This document shows positions 8,433 to 15,635 of a stretch of DNA of 64,000 nt, one piece after another (position 1 is the stretch's first letter; the number at the start of each line of letters is the position of its first letter). The stretch is from CAZJHX01 sp964545715 (GTDB lineage: Bacteria; Myxococcota_A; UBA9042; GCA-2863065), in NCBI GenBank assembly GCA_964545715.1, contig CAZJHX010000027.1, forward strand, positions 16,134-80,133. Direction: 5' to 3'. Under the pieces are notes generated by a model. It did not search any database. It was not told where the DNA came from and saw only the letters and a program-made list of their open reading frames with translations. Position numbers and translations under genes: made by a program.

Positions 8433-9158
8433 TCAAGCAGGACGCCTGAGCAGGGAGGCGCCAAAGCCCGCTGCGGCCGCCAGACACACCAGCTGGACCA
8501 GCGTGATCGGGCCCAGGTGGACCGCCGGATCCCCCCGAAAGAACTCGGTGACGAAGCGGATCACGGCGTACCCGATCAGGTACATGCGAAACAGGTGTCC
8601 GCGCGGGCGCTCGCTGCGTCGGGTGGCCCACAGCGCGCCGGCCAGGGCCAGGTCCAGCACCAACTCGTAGATCTGCACCGGGTGGCGTGCAAACCCGTGC
8701 ATGTGGACCCCGAGCGCGCTGTCGGTCACCGCGCCGTAGCAGCAGCCGTTGAGCAGGCAGCCGATGCGCCCGATCGCCTGGCTCAAGGGCAGGGCCACCG
8801 CGAACCCGTCCCCGGTGGACTGACGGATCCCGACCAGCTTCTTGGTCAGCTCCACCCCGAGATACCCGCCGATCAGCCCGCCCACGATGGTCTTGCCGGT
8901 GAAGTCGAGCGAGAACACCTGCGAGAAGACGTCGCCCGCGTCCGCCGGTGCGATGAAGAGCAGCATGCCGAGCTTGGCCCCCAGCACGGCCCCGATCAGC
9001 GCACCCAGGCCCACCCATTGGTGCCCAGGCTCGCGCGCGTAGCCCAGCCGTCGTACCTCGCTGCGACGCACGCTCAGGCCCACGGCGAAGGCCAGCAGCA
9101 CGAAGACGGCGTAGCTGCCTACCGGAAGAGACCCAAGCTGGAATAGTATCGGCTGCAT
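8433..9158 (-). CDS. lgt: Prolipoprotein diacylglyceryl transferase
   Basis: 241 residues with about seven membrane segments. It has the Lgt signature GRIGCLLNGCCYG with the catalytic Arg region, an RHPVQIYE segment near residue 165, and FxTEFFRGD in the last third. Lgt moves diacylglycerol from phosphatidylglycerol to the lipobox Cys of prolipoproteins in the inner membrane. This window encodes about ten apparent lipoproteins, so the substrate class is local as well as genomic. It is slightly shorter than the E. coli enzyme and carries Cys residues in the signature, as in many Gram-positive homologues. Its ATG overlaps the divergent ATG of the radical SAM gene. Confidence 0.95.
   Translation of the reverse strand: MQPILFQLGSLPVGSYAVFVLLAFAVGLSVRRSEVRRLGYAREPGHQWVGLGALIGAVLGAKLGMLLFIAPADAGDVFSQVFSLDFTGKTIVGGLIGGYLGVELTKKLVGIRQSTGDGFAVALPLSQAIGRIGCLLNGCCYGAVTDSALGVHMHGFARHPVQIYELVLDLALAGALWATRRSERPRGHLFRMYLIGYAVIRFVTEFFRGDPAVHLGPITLVQLVCLAAAAGFGASLLRRPA
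9144..9149 (+). promoter_or_regulatory. Candidate -10 element of the radical SAM gene
   Basis: TAGTAT ends 8 bases before the ATG at 9157, predicting a leaderless mRNA. It lies inside the first codons of lgt on the opposite strand. A mirror-image TAGTAT on the minus strand (9188 to 9183) could serve lgt with a leader of about 18 bases. Confidence 0.35.
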
Positions 9159-10563
9159 GCGACGTGAAACCCGCCCGTACCTATACTACGACCTGGCGGT
9201 GTCGATCTGCCCCACCTGCTATCGCAAGTGCGAGGGCAAGATCCTGTTCATGGACGGCAAGGTGATCCTATCGCGGCGCTGCCCGGAGCACGGCAACAGC
9301 AAGGCGATGATCGCTGACGACATCGAGTATTATCGCCGCAGCCGCGAGCGCTACATGAAGCCGCCCGAGCGCCCTCAGCGGTACGGCACGCCCGTCAGGT
9401 ACGGCTGTCCCTACGACTGTGGGCTGTGCGCGGACCACGAGCAGCACTCGTGCGTAGCGATTTTGGAGGTCACGGACGCGTGTAATCTGCGCTGCCCGAT
9501 CTGCTACGCCCACAGCGGTCCCGAGCGCACGGGCTTTCGCTCATTGGCCCAGCTGGAGGGCATGCTGGACGCGCTGGTGGCCGCCGAGGGGCAGCCGGAT
9601 GTGCTGCAGGTCTCCGGGGGCGAGCCGACCCTCCATCCGCAGTTCTTCGAGATTCTGGATGCCGCGCGGGCGCGCCCGATTCGGCACCTGATGGTGAACA
9701 CAAACGGCATCCGCGTCGCCAACGACGCCGACTTTACCCAGCGGCTGGCCGGCTACATGCCCGGCGTGGAGCTGTACCTGCAGTTCGACTCGCTGGAGTC
9801 CGGTCCGATCAAAGCCCTGCGCGGCGCGGACCTGCGAGGCGTGCATGAGCAGGCGCTGGCCAGGTGCAACGAGCTTGGGCTGTCGGTCACGCTTGTCTGC
9901 ACGCTGAAGCTGGGACTCAACGACCACGAGATCGGCGGGATCATCGACTATGCGCTGCAGCAGCCCGCGGTGCGTGGCGTGACCTTTCAGCCGATCCAGG
10001 CAGCGGGCCGGCTGGAGGGCTTTGATCCGGAGCGTGACCGGCTGACGCTGACCGGCGTCCGCCGCCGGATCCTGGAGCAGACCGACGTGTTTCAGGCAGC
10101 CGATGTGATCCCCGTTCCCTGCCACCCCGACAGTCTGGCCATGGCGTACGCGCTCAAGGTCGACGGGCGTGTGCAGCCGCTGACCGGGCTGATCCCCGAG
10201 GAGGTGTTGTTGGACTCCAGCAGCACGATCACGTTCGAACGGGAGGCCGCCGTGGCCGACCACGTCTACGGCCTCTTTTCCACCGCGCATTCACCAACTT
10301 CGTCGGCTGCGACGCTGCGCGATCTGTTGTGCTGCCTGCCCGGCGTGGATGCGCCGCACCTTGCCTACGACAACCTGTTTCGGGTCGTCATCATGGCGTT
10401 TCACGACGCCTACAGCTTCGATTTGCGTAGCGTCAAGAAGAGCTGCGTGCACATCATCCACCCGGATGGGCGTCTCATCCCCTTCGATACATACAATCTC
10501 TTTTATCGCGATGAGCTGGAGCAGTCGGTGTTGGCGCCCCTTCAGCAAAGCCAGGGAAGGTAG
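9157..10563 (+). CDS. Radical SAM protein, MJ0619 (pterin methylase-like) family
   Basis: 468 residues. The N-terminus has a metal-binding-like cluster SICPTCYRKC and a CPEHG turn typical of the MJ0619-type proteins. The radical SAM core follows: CNLRCPICY supplies the CxxxCxxC cluster ligands, QVSGGEPTLHP is the GGE SAM-binding loop, and MVNTNGIRV is a barrel strand. In this family a [4Fe-4S] cluster cleaves SAM to a 5'-deoxyadenosyl radical; the archaeal relative methylates a pterin precursor. A pterin or lipid substrate is possible here but unproven. The stop at 10563 is two bases before the next start, so the CocE-like gene is likely cotranscribed. Confidence 0.88.
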   Translation: MRRETRPYLYYDLAVSICPTCYRKCEGKILFMDGKVILSRRCPEHGNSKAMIADDIEYYRRSRERYMKPPERPQRYGTPVRYGCPYDCGLCADHEQHSCVAILEVTDACNLRCPICYAHSGPERTGFRSLAQLEGMLDALVAAEGQPDVLQVSGGEPTLHPQFFEILDAARARPIRHLMVNTNGIRVANDADFTQRLAGYMPGVELYLQFDSLESGPIKALRGADLRGVHEQALARCNELGLSVTLVCTLKLGLNDHEIGGIIDYALQQPAVRGVTFQPIQAAGRLEGFDPERDRLTLTGVRRRILEQTDVFQAADVIPVPCHPDSLAMAYALKVDGRVQPLTGLIPEEVLLDSSSTITFEREAAVADHVYGLFSTAHSPTSSAATLRDLLCCLPGVDAPHLAYDNLFRVVIMAFHDAYSFDLRSVKKSCVHIIHPDGRLIPFDTYNLFYRDELEQSVLAPLQQSQGR

Positions 10564-10565
10564 CA

Positions 10566-12935
10566 ATGAGCACAGTGATCAGGTGTTTGTCGGCGCTGGT
10601 CGCGCTGGTCTTCATGTCCAGCGCAGGCTGCGAGGGCGACGGGCCGACGCCGGTCCAGGCAGAGGATGCGGCGGGCACGGACACCGGCTCCCCCACGGCC
10701 GGCGACGAGGGACCCGCCCCGGACACCGGACCTGTGGCCGTGGTGTCGGACCGCTTCACCGTGCGTGGGACGATCGGCCAGATATACATCTGGAAGGCGC
10801 CGGTCGAGGCGGACATCGAGGTGGTGGGCCCCGATGGCGACGTCGTTGGCGGGGGCGCGACGGACTACCAGGGCAGCCTGATCGTGCGCGGGCTGGAGCC
10901 CGGACCCGGCTATGTGGTGCGCATGGCGGACGACCCGGATGAGCTCACCGACCAGATCGAGGTGCTGTCCGTCGAGGGCAGCCTGCCGGACGAGTCCTTT
11001 TATGCCGAGCAGACGCTGGAGCCCGGCTTTGGGTACATCACGATGCGCGACGGCACACAGCTCAGCGTGTTTGTCTCGCTGCCGGGCCCCGTGGAGGACG
11101 GACCGTACCCGACCATCGTGAACTATTCAGGCTACAGCCCCTCGCAGCCCGGGCAGTCCCTGGGCGGCGCGGCCGAGTCCTTCTGCGGCGACTTTCCAGT
11201 GTTGTGCGACGCCCCCAGCCATCCGAGCGGACTGCTGGCGGGCATCGGCGGGTACGCGTCAGTCGGCGTGAACATGCGCGGCACCGGCTGCTCGGGCGGG
11301 GCCTACGACTTTTTTGAGCCGCTGCAGCTGACCGACGGCTACGACGTGATCGAGATCGTGGCGCGCCAGGGCTGGGTCAAGCACAACAAGGTGGGCATGG
11401 CGGGGTTGTCGTATCCCGGGATCTCGCAGCTCTTCGTGGCAAAGATGCGCCCGCCGTCGCTGGCGGCCATCACGCCGCTGTCCGTGATCGCGGACACCGG
11501 CACGTCCACGCTGATCCCGGGCGGCATCTACAACAACGGGTTTGCGCTGAACTGGATCACGCATGTGCTCAAGCGCGCCGATCCGTACGGCCACAAGTGG
11601 ATCGAGAAGCTCGTGGAGGCCGGCGACACGGTGTGTGAGGAGCATCAGCTGCTTCACAGCCAGAAAGAGGACGTTATCGCCAAGGCGCTGGCCAACCCGT
11701 TCTACACGGACGAGGTCGCCAAGCCGGTCGACCCGTCCAGCTTTGTCCACGAGATCGAGGTGCCCGTGTTCATGTCCGGGCAATGGCAGGACGAGCAGAC
11801 GGGCCCGCACTTTGCGGCCCTCTTCGACAAGTTCACGGGTACGGATGTGGCGCGCTTTGTGGTGGGAAACGGCGTGCACGCCGACGGTTACACGCCCCAG
11901 GTGCTGCTGGACTGGAAGATATTTTTGGACCTGTACGTGGCGCGCCAGGTCCCGGGCTTTACCGAGCAGGTGCAGCTGCTGGTTCCCCTGTTTTTTGCTC
12001 AATCGACGGGCGCCGCGCTGGAGCTGCCCGAGAACCGCTTCGAGGGGTACACCGACTACGAGACGGCGCTGGCCGATTACGAGGCCGAGCCGCCGCTGCG
12101 GGTGATCTTTGACTCGGGCGCGCATCCCGACTATCCGGCTGGGGCGCCGCAGGGCACGTTTGAGCGCCACTTCGACGGCTGGCCGCTGCCCGAGACGGTG
12201 GCGCACCGGCTGTATTTCCAGCCCGACGGCACCTTGGGGGACGGCGCGCCCGGCGACGACGGCGGCGCCAGCCTCTTCCACCACGATCCCGACGCGGGGT
12301 CGCGCACCACGCTGAACAAGGGCAGCGTCAACGAGCTGCAGCCGGCCTACGAGTGGGCGCTGCTGGCGGACGGAATGGCCGCCGCCTGGATAACCGCGCC
12401 GCTGACCGAGGATCAGGTCTACATCGGGCACGGCAGCGTCGATCTGTGGCTGAACTCGACCGCAGCGGATGCGGATCTGGAGGTCAATCTGAGCGAGGTC
12501 CGTCCGGACGGTCAGGAGATCTACGTGCAGAGCGGCTGGCTGCGCGCCAGTCATCGGGCCCTGCGTGACGACGCTACCGAGCTGCGCCCCGTCAAGACGC
12601 ATCGCGAGGAGGATCTGCAGCCGCTGGTGCCCGGAGAGTGGCATGAGGTGCGCGTGGAGATCATGCCGTTTGCGCACGTCTTTCGAGAGGGCTCCAGCCT
12701 ACGGCTTTCGGTAGACACGCCCGGCGACAGCCGCGCGGAGTGGAATTTCTTGTTGCTGGACCACACGGACGCGGAGGCACACACGATCGGGCACAGCGCC
12801 GCATGGGCGTCCAGCGTCGCGTTGCCGCTGATCGGGGGCGTGGACGTGCCGACGGACCGCCCGGAGTCGTGTACCGCGCTGCGTGGCCAGCCCTGTCGAG
12901 AGTATCTGCCGCTGGAGAACATGGCGGCGCCTTGA
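10566..12935 (+). CDS. CocE/NonD (X-Pro dipeptidyl-peptidase S15) hydrolase lipoprotein
   Basis: 789 residues. A signal peptide ends with a lipobox-like SSAGC at residue 20, followed by a Thr/Asp/Pro linker and a small beta domain. The S15 alpha/beta-hydrolase core contains SVGVNMRGTGCSGG (oxyanion region) and GLSYPGISQ, the GxSYxG nucleophile elbow with the catalytic Ser. VGNGVHADGY in the core carries a His-Asp pair of the kind expected for the triad. The C-terminal jelly roll (about 545-789) is the X-Pro DAP C-domain. Members cleave X-Pro peptides, cocaine or acylated substrates. A GGGAAGG-like ribosome site overlaps the end of the upstream gene. The substrate is unknown. Confidence 0.9.
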   Translation: MSTVIRCLSALVALVFMSSAGCEGDGPTPVQAEDAAGTDTGSPTAGDEGPAPDTGPVAVVSDRFTVRGTIGQIYIWKAPVEADIEVVGPDGDVVGGGATDYQGSLIVRGLEPGPGYVVRMADDPDELTDQIEVLSVEGSLPDESFYAEQTLEPGFGYITMRDGTQLSVFVSLPGPVEDGPYPTIVNYSGYSPSQPGQSLGGAAESFCGDFPVLCDAPSHPSGLLAGIGGYASVGVNMRGTGCSGGAYDFFEPLQLTDGYDVIEIVARQGWVKHNKVGMAGLSYPGISQLFVAKMRPPSLAAITPLSVIADTGTSTLIPGGIYNNGFALNWITHVLKRADPYGHKWIEKLVEAGDTVCEEHQLLHSQKEDVIAKALANPFYTDEVAKPVDPSSFVHEIEVPVFMSGQWQDEQTGPHFAALFDKFTGTDVARFVVGNGVHADGYTPQVLLDWKIFLDLYVARQVPGFTEQVQLLVPLFFAQSTGAALELPENRFEGYTDYETALADYEAEPPLRVIFDSGAHPDYPAGAPQGTFERHFDGWPLPETVAHRLYFQPDGTLGDGAPGDDGGASLFHHDPDAGSRTTLNKGSVNELQPAYEWALLADGMAAAWITAPLTEDQVYIGHGSVDLWLNSTAADADLEVNLSEVRPDGQEIYVQSGWLRASHRALRDDATELRPVKTHREEDLQPLVPGEWHEVRVEIMPFAHVFREGSSLRLSVDTPGDSRAEWNFLLLDHTDAEAHTIGHSAAWASSVALPLIGGVDVPTDRPESCTALRGQPCREYLPLENMAAP

Positions 12936-12938
12936 GTC

Positions 12939-12947
12939 TGCTACCAT
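12939..12947 (+). promoter_or_regulatory. Extended -10 element upstream of the DUF2007 gene
   Basis: TGcTACCAT would start transcription near 12955, leaving a leader of about 18 bases with GGGAGG at 12962-12967 before the ATG at 12973. This gives the small gene its own promoter in addition to any read-through from the hydrolase gene. Confidence 0.35.
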
Positions 12948-12972
12948 CGAGTCATCCAAACGGGAGGCGGCG

Positions 12973-13227
12973 ATGAGCGACTTTGTGACCCTCATTACAG
13001 TGGAGCAGCGGTTCCTGGCGGCCCCCATTCTGGGGTTGCTGACCGACAATGGCATCGCTGCGCGTGTGTCGTCGGATGACTGCGGCGGTGTCGACCCGGC
13101 ACTGGCTTTTGTGCGTGGGGTCGAGGTGTTGGTGCCGACCGATGATGCTGAGCGCGCCGTGGAGCTGTTGACCGAGTACCAGGCGGCCCAGCCCGAGCTG
13201 CCCGACGAGCTCAAGGAAGAAGACTAG
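12973..13227 (+). CDS. DUF2007 (putative signal-transducing) protein
   Basis: 84 residues; the start is set by GGGAGG six bases before the ATG. The fold pattern is that of DUF2007: DFVTLITVEQRFLAAPILGLLTDNGIAARV, an alpha helix followed by strands, then VEVLVPTDDAERAVELLTEYQ. Family members are small cytoplasmic alpha/beta proteins, sometimes fused to zinc ribbons or PilZ domains; their biochemical role is not established. The acidic C-terminus (ELPDELKEED) is variable in the family. It ends nine bases before the next gene and is probably cotranscribed with it. Confidence 0.75.
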   Translation: MSDFVTLITVEQRFLAAPILGLLTDNGIAARVSSDDCGGVDPALAFVRGVEVLVPTDDAERAVELLTEYQAAQPELPDELKEED

Positions 13228-13236
13228 CCCTACCAG

Positions 13237-13911
13237 TTGAAGCGGCTGCTGATCACCGTGCCGTCCTTGCTGGCGGTCGCGTACTTCGCGCTGTGGGGCT
13301 GCTCTCGCCTGGGCACGGTCGGGACGGTCTCCAGGACGCCGCCCGCACCCGGCATGATGGAGGGGCGGCACGGGCTGGGGGTGGCCGGCTCCGCGCTGGC
13401 GCCCATCTCGGACGAGGGGCAGCACGACACCTTTGCAAGCGGCCACTTTTCGTACAGCTATCGGTGGGGCAACGTTGGCCAGGTGCGCCGGCAGATGCGT
13501 CGGACCGGCGACGAGACGGGGCGCGCCTGGTATTTCGACTTCGGCACCATCATCAGCGGGATCGGGGGCCAGCAGGAGCGCTTCTTCTTGCCGGTCGGCC
13601 TGGGGATCACGATGCGCGGCGGGCGTGTGTTCAACGACCGCTTTTCTATTGGCGGGGAGATCTCCGGTGGGGCGGTCTGGGCTGAGTTCGCGCTGCCGTT
13701 TGCGGCGCGGCTGAATGACCGTGTGTCGCTGTATACGTCGCCGGCGCTGCTGATAACGCTCGGGGTGGTCCGCCTGCCGCTTGGCGTCGTCGTCGCCGTC
13801 TCACGACATTTTGCCCTGACGGTTGAGGGAATGATGGGGCTGCCCGTGATCGACGGGTCCGCGCTCGACGCGCTGGCCGGTGGGTCTTTCGGCCTGCTGT
13901 GGCGGCTGTAA
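13237..13911 (+). CDS. Unrecognised lipoprotein, possibly a small outer-membrane barrel
   Basis: 224 residues from a TTG start; no canonical ATG lies nearer. The N-terminus has a signal peptide ending in YFALWGC, a plausible lipobox with Cys22. The rest alternates polar and hydrophobic residues with frequent Gly and aromatic residues (FSYSYRWGNVGQ, YFDFGTIISGIGG, VSLYTSPALLITLG, GGSFGLLWRL), which looks like amphipathic beta strands ending in an aromatic/Leu C-terminus as in barrels. I do not recognise a family. It follows the DUF2007 gene by nine bases, and a strong hairpin begins 31 bases after its stop. Confidence 0.65.
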   Translation: MKRLLITVPSLLAVAYFALWGCSRLGTVGTVSRTPPAPGMMEGRHGLGVAGSALAPISDEGQHDTFASGHFSYSYRWGNVGQVRRQMRRTGDETGRAWYFDFGTIISGIGGQQERFFLPVGLGITMRGGRVFNDRFSIGGEISGGAVWAEFALPFAARLNDRVSLYTSPALLITLGVVRLPLGVVVAVSRHFALTVEGMMGLPVIDGSALDALAGGSFGLLWRL

Positions 13912-13941
13912 CTTCCTTCGGTAGGTTCGTAAGGGGCGCCA

Positions 13942-13986
13942 CGTCGGGACCTGGGGCCTGGGGGGCCGGAGGGTTTGGTCCCGACG
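13942..13986 (+). terminator. Strong ten-base-pair inverted repeat after the lipoprotein gene
   Basis: Bases 13942-13951 (CGTCGGGACC) are the exact reverse complement of 13977-13986, around a 25-base G-rich loop. It starts 31 bases after the stop at 13911. No T run follows, so it is not a canonical intrinsic terminator. It may protect the 3' end, act as a bidirectional Rho-dependent boundary, or be part of a structured RNA with the next two hairpins. Confidence 0.45.
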
Positions 13987-13993
13987 CAGCGCT

Positions 13994-14044
13994 CGGTGCG
14001 AGTGAGCACCGTGAGTTGTCATGCGACTTCCGCTTCCTGCGGAA
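13994..14044. repeat. Two further perfect hairpins (six pairs each)
   Basis: CGGTGC (13994-13999) pairs with GCACCG (14006-14011) across six bases. TTCCGC (14028-14033) pairs with GCGGAA (14039-14044) across five bases. With the 10-bp hairpin at 13942-13986 they form a run of three perfect stems in about 100 bases. Confidence 0.45.
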
Positions 14045-14288
14045 CGAGTTGCCATCAATTGGCCATTGGTCGCTCCCTCACCTTTTGCATCACCCGTGCC
14101 ACCTTAGCTGTGTGCTTGGCTGGCGCGCAGTGTCACGTTTAGCTCCACTCGTCGATCAGGCCGGCTCCCTTGCGTCACAAGTTTGTACGGCACGCCTGTA
14201 ACACCTGCCCCAATGTCTGGCACAGATGTTGACGCCGTAAGGCTTATAACCTGCTGAAAACAAGGGGAGTGGTTGGTTCCGCGGCCAA

Positions 14289-14304
14289 TGGCACGGCCGT
14301 TGCT
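14289..14304 (+). promoter_or_regulatory. Sigma-54 (RpoN) promoter motif upstream of the ompA-like gene
   Basis: TGGCACggccgTTGCT matches the sigma-54 consensus TGGCAC-N5-TTGCW at every fixed position, with the invariant GG and GC ten bases apart. Transcription would start near 14315 and give a leader of about 37 bases containing GGGAGGGG. Sigma-54 polymerase needs an AAA+ activator; one is encoded at 57191-62479, but no link between the two is shown. Confidence 0.7.
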
Positions 14305-14351
14305 CTGGGCGGTCTGCGACAAAACCCACAAGACCCGGGAGGGGTTCAACA

Positions 14352-15635
14352 ATGCGTCTTTCTACTGTCACGATCTTCTCGCTTGCGCTCGCGCTGGCTT
14401 TTTCGGCTCACGCTGACGTTCCGACCAACCAGTTCCACATAGGCGTATACGGTGGCGGCAACATCGCCACCGGCGACTGGGACCTGAATGTGACGCCCAA
14501 CGCCCCCGGCGGGCCCGATACCTCTGGAATCGTCGGTTTCCGCGCCGGTATGCCGGTCATCAAGTGGCTGGACCTCGAGGCCGGTCTGGGTGTGCTGCCC
14601 ACGAGCTCCACCATCAGCGGCAACGGCAACACCGTGCTCAGCTACACGGGCGACGCGCTGTTCAACCTGCGCCAGGGTCGCTGGGTTCCGTTTATCGACG
14701 TCGGCGCCGGCGCCTACCACAACGTGGACGGCGACCTTGGCAGCGACGTGGACTACCACGTGCACTACGGCGCCGGCGTGCGCGGCATGCTGACCGACAA
14801 GATCGCGTTGCGCATCGATGTGCGGCACATGCTGACCGACAGCGAGGAGGGCTCGATCGGCGCCGGCAACGTGGAGCTGACGGCCGGTCTGGACTTCTTC
14901 CCCGCCGCTGAGTCCGGTCCCGACCCGGTCTTCGACATCGACAACGACGGCTTCATGGATCCGGCGGACGCCTGCCCCAACCAGCCTGGTCACAAGACCG
15001 CGCAGGGCTGCCCCGATGAGGACGGCGACTCCATCGTGGACGCCGAGGACGCGTGCCCGCAGACCAGCGGCAGCCCCAAACACGCGGGCTGCCCGGACTC
15101 CGACAACGACAACATCGTGGACAAAGACGACACCTGCCCGACCGTGGCCGGTACCGCCAAGCACGCCGGCTGCCCGGACTCCGACCAGGACGGCATCGCG
15201 GACAAAGACGATGCGTGCCCGCACCAGGCCGCGCCCCAGCAGGCGGACGGCTGCCCGAAGAAAGCCGCGCCGCCCAAGGAGATCACAGAGAAGTTCAGCG
15301 GCGCGATCGAGGGCATCTTCTTCGCCAGCGGCAGCGCCCGTATCCGCTCCAAGTCCTTCACCGTGCTGGACGACGCCGCTCGTGTGTTGGCCAAGTACCC
15401 CGAGGTCGCCGTGACCATCGAGGGCCACACGGATGACCAGGGCGCCGCCAAGTCGAACCAGAAGCTGTCGCAGAACCGGGCTGAGGCCGTTCGCCAGTAC
15501 TTCGTCAAGAAGGGCATCGGCGCCGGGCGTCTGACCGCGGTGGGCTTCGGCGAGATTCAGCCGATCGCGGGCAACAGCAGCAAGGCCGGCCGCGCGAAGA
15601 ACCGGCGCATCGAGTTCAAGGTCGTGAACCTCTAG
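14352..15635 (+). CDS. OmpA-family outer-membrane protein with thrombospondin type 3 repeats
   Basis: 427 residues in three parts. A signal peptide (LALALAFSAHA) leads into an N-terminal beta barrel of about 175 residues (FHIGVYGGGNIATGDW, MPVIKWLDLEAGLG). Residues about 195-300 carry calcium-binding thrombospondin type 3 repeats of the form DxDxDGxxDxxDxCP, each closed by a GCPD turn. The C-terminal 115 residues are the OmpA/MotB domain that binds peptidoglycan: GIFFASGSARI, TIEGHTDDQG, NRAEAVRQYF and a closing NRRIEFKV. It should tether the outer membrane to the cell wall. It has a strong ribosome site and a sigma-54 promoter motif. Its stop overlaps the convergent stop of the next gene in CTAG. 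Confidence 0.93.
   Translation: MRLSTVTIFSLALALAFSAHADVPTNQFHIGVYGGGNIATGDWDLNVTPNAPGGPDTSGIVGFRAGMPVIKWLDLEAGLGVLPTSSTISGNGNTVLSYTGDALFNLRQGRWVPFIDVGAGAYHNVDGDLGSDVDYHVHYGAGVRGMLTDKIALRIDVRHMLTDSEEGSIGAGNVELTAGLDFFPAAESGPDPVFDIDNDGFMDPADACPNQPGHKTAQGCPDEDGDSIVDAEDACPQTSGSPKHAGCPDSDNDNIVDKDDTCPTVAGTAKHAGCPDSDQDGIADKDDACPHQAAPQQADGCPKKAAPPKEITEKFSGAIEGIFFASGSARIRSKSFTVLDDAARVLAKYPEVAVTIEGHTDDQGAAKSNQKLSQNRAEAVRQYFVKKGIGAGRLTAVGFGEIQPIAGNSSKAGRAKNRRIEFKVVNL

Larger units (their letters stand above)
13912..14351 (+). other. Longest intergenic region: three tandem hairpins, then the ompA promoter and leader
   Basis: No gene is visible in these 440 bases on either strand. The left third carries three tandem inverted repeats (13942-13986, 13994-14011, 14028-14044). 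The middle (14050-14210) is less GC-rich than its neighbours with no clear structure. The right end holds a weak sigma-54-like element at 14218-14233, a perfect sigma-54 motif at 14289-14304, and a GGGAGGGG ribosome site at 14337-14344. An activator site would be expected between 14050 and 14250, but I see no convincing dyad there. Confidence 0.6.

Noticed and set aside
14218..14233. Sigma-54 promoter TGGCAC-N5-TTGAC
   Set aside because: It has the -24 half only; the invariant GC at -12 is GA, and a perfect motif lies 71 bases downstream.
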